Assembly (NCBI GenBank): GCA_024645245.1
Contig: JAHEBN010000017.1
Span: forward strand, 1-39,075
Length of the DNA stretch: 39,075 nt
Direction: 5' to 3'
From: Jiulongibacter sp.
GTDB taxonomy: Bacteria; Bacteroidota; Bacteroidia; Cytophagales; Spirosomataceae
Position 1 is the first letter of the stretch, and every line of letters begins with the position of its first letter. Positions 33,060 through 39,075 of the stretch are shown here, piece by piece. The notes below the pieces were generated by a model. That model was not told the DNA's origin, searched no databases, and worked only from the letters and a program-made list of their open reading frames with translations. Position numbers and translations under genes: made by a program.

Positions 33060-33305
33060 TTATTTCATTCCGTAACGCTTCTTGAACTTGTCAACACGTC
33101 CGGCAGTATCTAATAATACATTTTTACCAGTATAAAAAGGATGCGACTCCGAGCTAACCTCTACTTTACAAACAGGATACTCTTTACCATCTTCCCAGGT
33201 AATATTTTCTTTAGTCTCTACACATGAGCGAGTGATGAATTTAAAATCTGAAGATAAATCCCAGAATACCACTTCTCTATAATTTGGATGAATGTCTGCT
33301 CTCAT
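33060..33305 (-). CDS. rpmE2: 50S ribosomal protein L31 type B
   Basis: 81 residues starting [23 protein letters not shown], the type-B (zinc-free) L31. The frame stays open upstream to 33359, but those 18 residues lie over the promoter and are not part of L31. The paired cysteines of type A are missing; two unpaired-looking cysteines occur. It sits in the 50S subunit near the bridge to 30S. In many bacteria the type-B form serves under zinc shortage; in Bacteroidota it is often the only copy. Confidence 0.96.
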   Translation of the reverse strand: MRADIHPNYREVVFWDLSSDFKFITRSCVETKENITWEDGKEYPVCKVEVSSESHPFYTGKNVLLDTAGRVDKFKKRYGMK

Positions 33306-33348
33306 TATTAAATATATCTTTTTAAAACTAATTTTTCTAATCGGGCTG

Positions 33349-33379
33349 CAAAGATACAAATGATTAATATTAAATCAAA
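33349..33379 (-). promoter_or_regulatory. Promoter of rpmE2
   Basis: Reverse-strand TTTG (33379-33376), a spacer of exactly 19 nt, and TATCTTTG (33356-33349): a complete consensus match. Start near 33342, about 37 nt leader. Confidence 0.7.
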
Positions 33380-33399
33380 TAATCGTTAAAATTTATAAC

Positions 33400-34485
33400 T
33401 TATATTTTATCCATTTCAGCCAATAAAAGTTCGATTTGCTCTGATGAATTGGCTACAAAATTGGAAATCCGTATTTGAGATAATTTTTTGGGACCATAAC
33501 CGGCACCTACGATCAGGTTTTTCTCTTTTAGAACATTAATAATTTCGGAAGACGGAGCTTCCGTGTCTATTACTGCTACGGTTCGGCTCCGCAAAGCTTC
33601 TTTTTGAACCGATACGCTGTATCCTTGCTTATTCTCAAAGAAATTATAAATCAGTTTGGCTTTACGATCCGTTTCTTTTCTAATGGCATCGATACCCGTT
33701 TTATTCATGTCTTCTGCTACTTTTCCCAAGAGAAAAATCTCCATAACATTTGGCGTGGCCGGAGTTTGATATTCTTTACTCTGGCTCCATAATTCGGGCA
33801 GTGTATGATGTGCACCAATACTCAAACCCTTTTCATTTTTAAGTTTGTTTGCCTTTTCCAGACAAGCTTCATTGGCAATCCAAACTCCAAGACCGGCAGG
33901 TAAGCCAAAGGATTTTTGCACAGAGAAAAAGGCTGTATCCACTAATTTGAAATCCAAATCAGGTATCGGAGCTGAAGAAACCATATCCACGGCTATTAAT
34001 TTGTCCGAATTGCTTCTCTTTAATTTATGAATGTCCGCTTCCCGCATCTGTACCCCGCTGCTGGTTTCATTCTGAGTGGTGGCTATTAGTTCGGCATATT
34101 CGGGAACCTCGATTTCTCCATAGGTAAACCCTTCACCCATAGGCTTTTCCATTTTATGAGCATGACGACCCAAGGCCGCAGCATATTGATAAAATTTCTT
34201 CGAGAACGAACCATTTACCAAGTGAAAAGACTCCAACTCAACACAATTCAAAATAATTCGCTCCCAAATTTCGGAAGCAGAGCCGGTAAACATGATGGCA
34301 TTTTCAGCCGGGATATTTAGGAGTGTACGCAGTTGCTCATCCGTGTGCTGGTAAATTTTCTTGAATTGCCCACTGCGGTGTGAAATCGAGCCTAACTGAT
34401 TATCCACAGCTTCCTGTAAATATTCTTCAAATTTTTGGTATAGTTCTGCCGGTCCAGCGGTATAAAAAATCTGTTTTCTTGCCAT
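33400..34485 (-). CDS. Class V aminotransferase, SerC-like
   Basis: 361 residues from the ATG at 34485 (MARKQIFYTAGPAELY); an upstream ATG would add 7 residues. Fold type I PLP enzyme of aminotransferase class V. YTAGPAEL, SHRSGQFKKI, FTGSASEIWERI, ATTQNETSSGVQM and the PLP lysine in FFSVQKSFGLPAG (Lys191) are visible. It resembles phosphoserine or serine-glyoxylate aminotransferases; SerC proper has a different start (NFSAGPA) and usually sits with serA, absent here. Substrate not assigned. Own -7 box at 34504-34511. Confidence 0.88.
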   Translation of the reverse strand: MARKQIFYTAGPAELYQKFEEYLQEAVDNQLGSISHRSGQFKKIYQHTDEQLRTLLNIPAENAIMFTGSASEIWERIILNCVELESFHLVNGSFSKKFYQYAAALGRHAHKMEKPMGEGFTYGEIEVPEYAELIATTQNETSSGVQMREADIHKLKRSNSDKLIAVDMVSSAPIPDLDFKLVDTAFFSVQKSFGLPAGLGVWIANEACLEKANKLKNEKGLSIGAHHTLPELWSQSKEYQTPATPNVMEIFLLGKVAEDMNKTGIDAIRKETDRKAKLIYNFFENKQGYSVSVQKEALRSRTVAVIDTEAPSSEIINVLKEKNLIVGAGYGPKKLSQIRISNFVANSSEQIELLLAEMDKI

Positions 34486-34503
34486 GTTTTTCTGAATTGT
34501 CCG

Positions 34504-34511
34504 CAAAATTA
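34504..34511 (-). promoter_or_regulatory. -7 element upstream of the class V aminotransferase
   Basis: Reverse-strand TAATTTTG, exact TAnnTTTG, 19 bp from the ATG at 34485. No -33 box at the right distance. Confidence 0.4.
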
Positions 34512-34580
34512 GCCAAACAAACAGAAAGGTTGGCAGGAATAGTAAACTTTACTGATATTATAAGTAAGAATAGTTAATTA

Positions 34581-35078
34581 TCAACTGATATGAATTTTCT
34601 CACCCAAGGTGTCTTCCACAAAATGATGGATTGTAAAGGTTTGCTCTACACCCATTTTTTGTCCGGTTTGGGCAACCAAATAAGCAATTAAAGCCAAAAT
34701 GATTAAAACAGGAAGTACCCAGAGAATTTGAGACTCTAAATGCAAACTCAGCCGTACCAGACCTACCGTACTAATAAAGAAAAATGCCAAACCTAAAATA
34801 GAATATGCAAACAGAAAAATCACCCAAACAGAAGGATGTGGTCCGTAACGCCCTTTCATTAAAGTTCTTTCGTCATCGTGATAAACATATAAACTTAATT
34901 GAGGCGACCAGAAATGTTGATTTTTGTGCACAATACGAATTGTAGCATGCGGCTCGTGAATTATGCCGTTTATTTTGTCTTTGTTTTTTTCTAATCCATC
35001 TGAAAGTTTGTTGAAAATTTCCGGTACACTATCCGTACAAGAATGGGTAAATCTCGGTCTTACTCTGAAACTCGTCAT
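34581..35078 (-). CDS. Two-TM membrane protein of unknown function
   Basis: 165 residues from the ATG at 35078 (MTSFRVRPRFTHSC), preferred to an ATG 45 nt upstream. The N-terminal half is soluble and polar, with HEPHATIRIVHKNQHFWSPQLSLYVY; two membrane helices follow (about 92-115 and 120-145), then a short C-terminal tail. The soluble part with its RVRPRF start looks conserved, but I recognise no named family. Monocistronic. It could be a membrane-anchored signalling or envelope component; nothing more can be said. Confidence 0.7.
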   Translation of the reverse strand: MTSFRVRPRFTHSCTDSVPEIFNKLSDGLEKNKDKINGIIHEPHATIRIVHKNQHFWSPQLSLYVYHDDERTLMKGRYGPHPSVWVIFLFAYSILGLAFFFISTVGLVRLSLHLESQILWVLPVLIILALIAYLVAQTGQKMGVEQTFTIHHFVEDTLGEKIHIS

Positions 35079-35223
35079 ATTCTTAGGGTTATATTTCGAG
35101 CTAAAATAACATCGCATATTCATTCATTTTATGACTTTGGGCATAACTATACTTTAAGGTGTATTAAGAATAGTTTATTGAAGCTCGTGGAAAAATAAAT
35201 TACCAGCTTTGAATTCAAAATCT

Positions 35224-35231
35224 TAGTTTTG
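35224..35231 (+). promoter_or_regulatory. -7 element upstream of the DUF4494 gene
   Basis: TAGTTTTG, exact TAnnTTTG, 22 bp before the ATG at 35254. No -33 box at the right distance. Confidence 0.45.
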
Positions 35232-35253
35232 CAGGCTTAAAAAAATAAAAATT

Positions 35254-35748
35254 ATGACAAGTTGGTATCAGGTAAAAATAAATTATCAAAAAGAAGAGAA
35301 TGACCGTGTGAAACAAATTAATGAGTCCTACCTCTTTGATGCGGTTTCCTATACCGATGCAGAAGCACGTTCCTACGATTACCTGGCGGCCACTGTACCT
35401 GGTTTTCAGCTTTTGGCAATTACTAAAATGAAGTTGAACGAGGTATTTTTTAATGAAAACCCTGCAGCAGAATATTGGTTTAAATGCCGTGTTCAATACA
35501 TTATTTTTGACGAAAAAACCAAATCGGAAAAGAAAACTGCCGTAATGATGCTTGTAGCCGCCGAAAATGTGAAACAGGCATTCGGAATTCTTGAAGAAAG
35601 ACTGGGTTCGGTAGATGACTACATCATTTCTGATATCAATGTAACTAAGATTCTGGAGGTAATACCTTACGAAGAAAATATAGAAAGAAAAATTCAAAAT
35701 GCCACTTTGAAGCCACTTTCTGAAGTTATTGGGACAGTAGAAGAGTAA
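35254..35748 (+). CDS. DUF4494-family protein
   Basis: 164 residues. MTSWYQVKINYQKEENDRVKQINESYLFDAVSYTDAEARSY and a C-terminal region VTKILEVIPYE fit DUF4494, a Bacteroidota-specific family. It is a soluble alpha/beta protein without signal or membrane segment; no active-site motif is apparent and no function is established. It stands apart from its neighbours, with its own -7 element, and ends 97 bp before the DUF4160 gene. Confidence 0.82.
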   Translation: MTSWYQVKINYQKEENDRVKQINESYLFDAVSYTDAEARSYDYLAATVPGFQLLAITKMKLNEVFFNENPAAEYWFKCRVQYIIFDEKTKSEKKTAVMMLVAAENVKQAFGILEERLGSVDDYIISDINVTKILEVIPYEENIERKIQNATLKPLSEVIGTVEE

Positions 35749-35770
35749 TCCCGAAACTTAGGTCTTTAAG

Positions 35771-35836
35771 TTGTCATTTGAAAGGATAATTTCGTAAATT
35801 TGACAAAGCCAATGATTTGATTTTCAATTGACAAAG
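35771..35836 (+). promoter_or_regulatory. Promoter and possible operator of the DUF4160-DUF2442 pair
   Basis: TTG at 35771-35773, a 21-nt spacer, -7 box TAAATTTG (35795-35802). Direct repeats TTGACAAAG at 35800-35808 and 35828-35836 (28 bp apart, start to start) flank the predicted transcription start near 35809, the layout expected for an autoregulatory operator. Confidence 0.5.
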
Positions 35837-35845
35837 AATAATACA

Positions 35846-36112
35846 ATGCCAACTATTTCCATGTTTTTTGGTATAATAATAAGAATGTATTATGCTCCTA
35901 AAGAACATAATCCACCTCATATTCATGTATATTTTCAGGAATTTACAGCCGTCATAAATATTGAAGATTTAGAATTGACTACTGGAAAATTACCTGCTAA
36001 ACAATTAAGACTTGTGCTAGCATGGATGGAAATTCACAAAGATGAATTAGTTGCAGACTGGAAATTGTGCCAAAATGGTGAAAAGCCTTTTGCAATTGAC
36101 CCACTAAAATAA
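35846..36112 (+). CDS. DUF4160 protein
   Basis: 88 residues from the ATG at 35846 (MPTISMFFGIIIRMYYAPKEHNPPHIHVYFQEF). The start and the HNPPHIHV motif, followed by LPAKQLRLVLAWMEIHKDELVADWKL, are the DUF4160 signature. The family commonly occurs directly before a DUF2442 gene and is sometimes listed among toxin-antitoxin-like modules, but this is not proven. The conserved His pair suggests metal binding or catalysis. The DUF2442 gene follows 10 bp later. Confidence 0.9.
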   Translation: MPTISMFFGIIIRMYYAPKEHNPPHIHVYFQEFTAVINIEDLELTTGKLPAKQLRLVLAWMEIHKDELVADWKLCQNGEKPFAIDPLK

Positions 36113-36122
36113 ATTTTTAACT

Positions 36123-36365
36123 ATGTATCAAATAATTAAAGAAGTTGAACCCATTTCCGACTATAATTTATTACTAACCTTTAATAATGGCGAAAAAAGG
36201 AAGTTTGATGTAAAGCCTTATTTGGACCTGGGAATATTTAAAGAATTAAAAGATAAAAAACTGTTTAAGACGGTTAAAGTAAGTTTTGACAGTATTGAAT
36301 GGCAAAATGAAGCCGATATTGACCCCGAAGTTCTATACAAGGATAGTATTTTAATTAATTCTTGA
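36123..36365 (+). CDS. DUF2442 protein
   Basis: 80 residues, MYQIIKEVEPISDYNLLLTFNNGEKRKFDVKPYLDLGIFKELKD, the DUF2442 core: a small beta-meander fold (NE0471-like N-terminal domain) with VSFDSIEWQNEADIDPEVLY at its end. Forms a two-gene unit with DUF4160. In longer relatives DUF2442 is joined to an HTH domain; here no HTH exists, so DNA binding is not supported by this protein alone. Function unproven. Confidence 0.9.
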   Translation: MYQIIKEVEPISDYNLLLTFNNGEKRKFDVKPYLDLGIFKELKDKKLFKTVKVSFDSIEWQNEADIDPEVLYKDSILINS

Positions 36366-36389
36366 AATGATTAATTTTTAGACAATTAA

Positions 36390-38678
36390 TCATTTCACTT
36401 CAATCTCGTCTACAAATAACCAGGCCTTATTTCCTTTTCCGGGGTGATCTTCAGGCAACATGCCGTAGTTTTCAGCTGTAATTTTAAGATACCGGGCATT
36501 TTGTCCATTTAAATTGATATTAATCCTTTCCACTTTTTTTGCATTATCAGATTTCATTACTGCTCCGCCAGGGCTGACAAAAGTTTTACCGTCTTCAGAA
36601 AGTGATATTGAAACCATTTTAGGAAACATAATCCAACTATCGGGAGCGTTTAAGAAACCGATTCCCGCACTTGTGAGCTTTGTACTTTTTCCCAGGTCAA
36701 GTACCAATTCCAAATCTTCCCCGTTTACACCAACCCAGGTATTCAGGTTATCGGCATTTCCGGTTTTACCATCTGTAAGTGCGAACTTACTTCCGCCAGT
36801 ATATCTTGATTTGCTAGATTTTAATTTATATTCTAATCCCGTAGCTTTATTTACCATTAGAAAATCGGAGAGTGGTTTGCCGTATTGTTCATTTTTTTCA
36901 TTAAAAAGTGCCGCATTCAATTGGGTATTTGAACTCAGCGTAATGCCTTCTGATTTATAGATAAGTGATTGAGCATTCACCTGTGTTCCATCTAAAGTAT
37001 ATCGGATTTTTGACCCCTGATCTTCATTTGTAAGTAATGCCTTTAACTGACCTGTTCCGCCTGGTTTCACTTCTAATTTAATATTATAGATGGACTCGGA
37101 GTAGTTTACACCCAACAATTTAAGCTTGCTAAAGTGCCTTTTAACTCTATCCATAAAATCTGCCTCATTTTTACCCGGTGCCGACCAGCCCGTCTCGGCG
37201 ATGGCTAATGCTCGTGGAAAAGTCATGTATTCTGCTTTTTCGGGAGTGGCCACATATTCTGTCCATAGATTTCCCTGAACACCCAAAATATGTTTTTTCT
37301 GATCTTCAGTAATATCTTCGGCTAGTGGCTCGTACGAATATACTTTTTCCAATGGCAAATATCCTCCAATTGCTAAAGGCTCATTCGCCGGATCGCCCTG
37401 ATAATAATCTATGTAATAATAGGTATTGGGAGTCATTATTACATCGTGGTTTAATTTAGCGGCTTCTATTCCACCTTGTACACCTCTCCAGCTCATAACA
37501 GTAGCATTGGGCGAAAGTCCACCTTCGAGTATTTCATCCCAACCGATTATTCTACGGCCTTTTGAGGTCACAAACTGATCAATTCTTTTGATGAAATAAC
37601 TTTGAAGCTCATGTTCGTCTTTCAGCCCCTCTTTTTTCATCAAATCCTGACAAAAAGCCGAAGCTTTCCAAGTGTCTTTAGGGCATTCATCACCACCAAT
37701 ATGGAGGTATTCCGAGGGAAACAAATCCATCACTTCGGTAAGTACATCTTCCAGAAAAGTGAATGTTTTTTCTGATGGGCAAAAAACTTGTTTTTCGACA
37801 CCCCAGCGGGTCTTCACTTCATAAGGGCCACCCGTACAACCCAATTCCGGATAGGATGCCAAAGCGGCAAGTGCGTGGCCCGGCATTTCTATTTCCGGTA
37901 TTACATTTATGTATTTTGATGCCGCATAGGCTACAATTTCCTTTACTTCATCTTGGGTATAAAAACCACTATGGGGTTTTCCATCTCCTCTGTTTTCACT
38001 GTTGTGGCCGAGCGGAGTCTCTTTTCTTGTAGATCCAATCTCCGTCAGTTTGGGATATTTTTTGATTTCGATTCTCCAACCCTGATCTTCGGTAAGATGC
38101 CATTGAAAAGTATTAAACTTGTACATGGCCATCAAATCCAAGTATTTTTTGATAAAAGAAACCGGCAAATAATGTCTGCCCACATCCAGCATTAAGCCTC
38201 TGTAGGCAAATCTTGGTGAATCACTTATCTCACATATTGGCAAATCCAGTTTTAATGAGTTTTCGGCTGAAGAACTGTATATTTTGCTGTCAAAAAGTTG
38301 AAGGAGGGTTTGATAAGCATAGAAAAAGCCCTGATCAGATGCAGCTTTTATTTCCACATTTCCTTTTGTAATTTTTAGATTGTATGCCTCTTTTGCCAGA
38401 GATTCGTCTTTTTTAAATACAATAGCATTAGAATTTTCTGAATTCGTAATTTCCAGGTTTTTACCCGAGGTAATCAGAAATCGCAACCTCATGTTTTCGG
38501 CAATCGCCGTAGCTTCTGCATCCCCTGCCGGAATGACAATTTTGGTTTTAGCGTTTAACTCGTAAAATCCTTCGCCAATTGTTACCTTTTCTGGTTTAGG
38601 AATAATAGGCAATGTTTTTTGGGCTGAAGTAAAAAAAGAAATGAAGCTAAATAAAAGAAAAGTGAATTTTCTGGACAT
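36390..38678 (-). CDS. GH20 beta-N-acetylhexosaminidase
   Basis: 762 residues from the ATG at 38678, chosen because MSRKFTFLLFSFISFFTSAQ is a signal peptide; the frame extends 27 codons further without sense. Domains in order: GH20b N-terminal domain (about 25-150), the (beta/alpha)8 catalytic domain (about 155-490) with FAYRGLMLDVGRHYLPV and the catalytic pair in HIGGDECP (Asp330-Glu331), a chitobiase-like C-terminal region (IRYTLDGTQVNAQS), and an F5/8-type carbohydrate-binding domain at the end. It removes terminal GlcNAc or GalNAc from chitin fragments or glycans outside the cytoplasm. With the sulfatase it points to polysaccharide use. Confidence 0.96.
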   Translation of the reverse strand: MSRKFTFLLFSFISFFTSAQKTLPIIPKPEKVTIGEGFYELNAKTKIVIPAGDAEATAIAENMRLRFLITSGKNLEITNSENSNAIVFKKDESLAKEAYNLKITKGNVEIKAASDQGFFYAYQTLLQLFDSKIYSSSAENSLKLDLPICEISDSPRFAYRGLMLDVGRHYLPVSFIKKYLDLMAMYKFNTFQWHLTEDQGWRIEIKKYPKLTEIGSTRKETPLGHNSENRGDGKPHSGFYTQDEVKEIVAYAASKYINVIPEIEMPGHALAALASYPELGCTGGPYEVKTRWGVEKQVFCPSEKTFTFLEDVLTEVMDLFPSEYLHIGGDECPKDTWKASAFCQDLMKKEGLKDEHELQSYFIKRIDQFVTSKGRRIIGWDEILEGGLSPNATVMSWRGVQGGIEAAKLNHDVIMTPNTYYYIDYYQGDPANEPLAIGGYLPLEKVYSYEPLAEDITEDQKKHILGVQGNLWTEYVATPEKAEYMTFPRALAIAETGWSAPGKNEADFMDRVKRHFSKLKLLGVNYSESIYNIKLEVKPGGTGQLKALLTNEDQGSKIRYTLDGTQVNAQSLIYKSEGITLSSNTQLNAALFNEKNEQYGKPLSDFLMVNKATGLEYKLKSSKSRYTGGSKFALTDGKTGNADNLNTWVGVNGEDLELVLDLGKSTKLTSAGIGFLNAPDSWIMFPKMVSISLSEDGKTFVSPGGAVMKSDNAKKVERININLNGQNARYLKITAENYGMLPEDHPGKGNKAWLFVDEIEVK

Positions 38679-39002
38679 GAGTTTTATTTTATAAGTTCTA
38701 CAGGGTTTAAAAACGTGCCTGAATCCTAAATTATTTACAAAACTTATTGAAAGAGGCAATTGGCTTTAAAAATACGATTTAATTGATATAGACGAAGGGA
38801 ATTGTTGAAATAATTAATATCATTGGGTTGAAATTAGATAGGGGATTGGATTTTAAAAATGAGGTTCTCGGTTTCGTCCAAGTTAATATGTTTTAGTACC
38901 GAATTAATATGATTTTTAGCTTCAAAATCTTGTTTCAGGTGAACTAAGCGTGGGCTGAAAGGTCAAGCGAACTTACGGTTATATGATAGATCAAAGTCAA
39001 GC

Positions 39003-39075
39003 CTGTCATGTCAACCGAATTGAGGGCTGTCAGTTCTAGCGAATTTAGGGCTGTCAGTTCAAGCATATTTAGGAC
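39003..39075. repeat. 24-bp direct repeat at the window edge
   Basis: Three contiguous copies (39003-39026, 39027-39050, 39051-39074) of CTGTCAgTTCaAGCgaATTTAGGG; the array is cut by the window end. No spacers, so not CRISPR. The interval 38679-39002 before it shows no gene, and I see no -10/-33 pair there either; 38960-38990 has a distantly related GGTCAAGCGAACTTACGG. Confidence 0.75.

Noticed and set aside
36390-38759. Longer GH20 start at 38759
   Set aside because: It would put 27 polar residues in front of a clear signal peptide beginning at the ATG at 38678.
39003-39075. CRISPR array
   Set aside because: Copies are contiguous with no spacers and differ from each other; no cas genes present.

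Overview
The window is AT-rich chromosomal DNA from a member of the Bacteroidota, probably Cytophagales-like. The evidence is the gene content (families I recognise as DUF4412, DUF4494 and DUF5522, type-B L31, many secreted lipoproteins, sulfatase and GH20 enzymes), the lack of clear Shine-Dalgarno sequences, and repeated matches to the Bacteroidota sigma promoter (TTTG at -33, TAnnTTTG at -7). The species cannot be named from the sequence. No rRNA, tRNA, CRISPR array, insertion sequence or prophage was seen.

Layout. 1-5.5 kb: 5' part of hemN, aroQ, a DUF4412 secreted protein, a carboxypeptidase-regulatory-like secreted protein, a frame-broken multi-pass membrane gene, ychF and a DUF2892 membrane protein. 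5.6-11.2 kb: an aldo/keto-reductase-like protein lacking two catalytic residues, a small HHxxHL-type protein, a lipoprotein, a DgoK-type sugar kinase, and a sulfatase -> Gfo/Idh/MocA pair. 11.3-15.4 kb: a small CarD/KOW-like protein, DUF5522, L28 (rpmB) with a strong terminator, a four-copy degenerate repeat array, then glyA-tatC. 15.7-18.4 kb: a lipoprotein, an esterase, a complex repeat array and a small secreted protein. 18.6-24.5 kb: housekeeping genes pth, pyrR, aat, an RsmI-like methylase, a lipoprotein, and the tight echA-mpg-pepP operon. 24.7-29.9 kb: two tandem kup potassium transporters, a CDP-paratose-2-epimerase-like protein and an unlisted 39-residue membrane peptide. 30.1-39 kb: rsgA, a GNAT acetyltransferase with a structured leader, an EamA transporter, rpmE2, a class V aminotransferase, a two-TM protein, DUF4494, a DUF4160-DUF2442 pair, a GH20 hexosaminidase, and a 24-bp tandem repeat at the right edge.

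The most interesting element is upstream of the GNAT gene (31132-31350). A good promoter is followed by a 20-codon reading frame with four arginine codons among codons 12-18. The RNA then offers two mutually exclusive folds: a GNRA-capped hairpin plus a terminator with seven T, or a 10-bp antiterminator. This is the architecture of ribosome-mediated attenuation. It suggests arginine (charged tRNA-Arg) control of an acetyltransferase that resembles the one I recall heading Bacteroidota arginine operons. This is inference from sequence; no experiment or search was possible.
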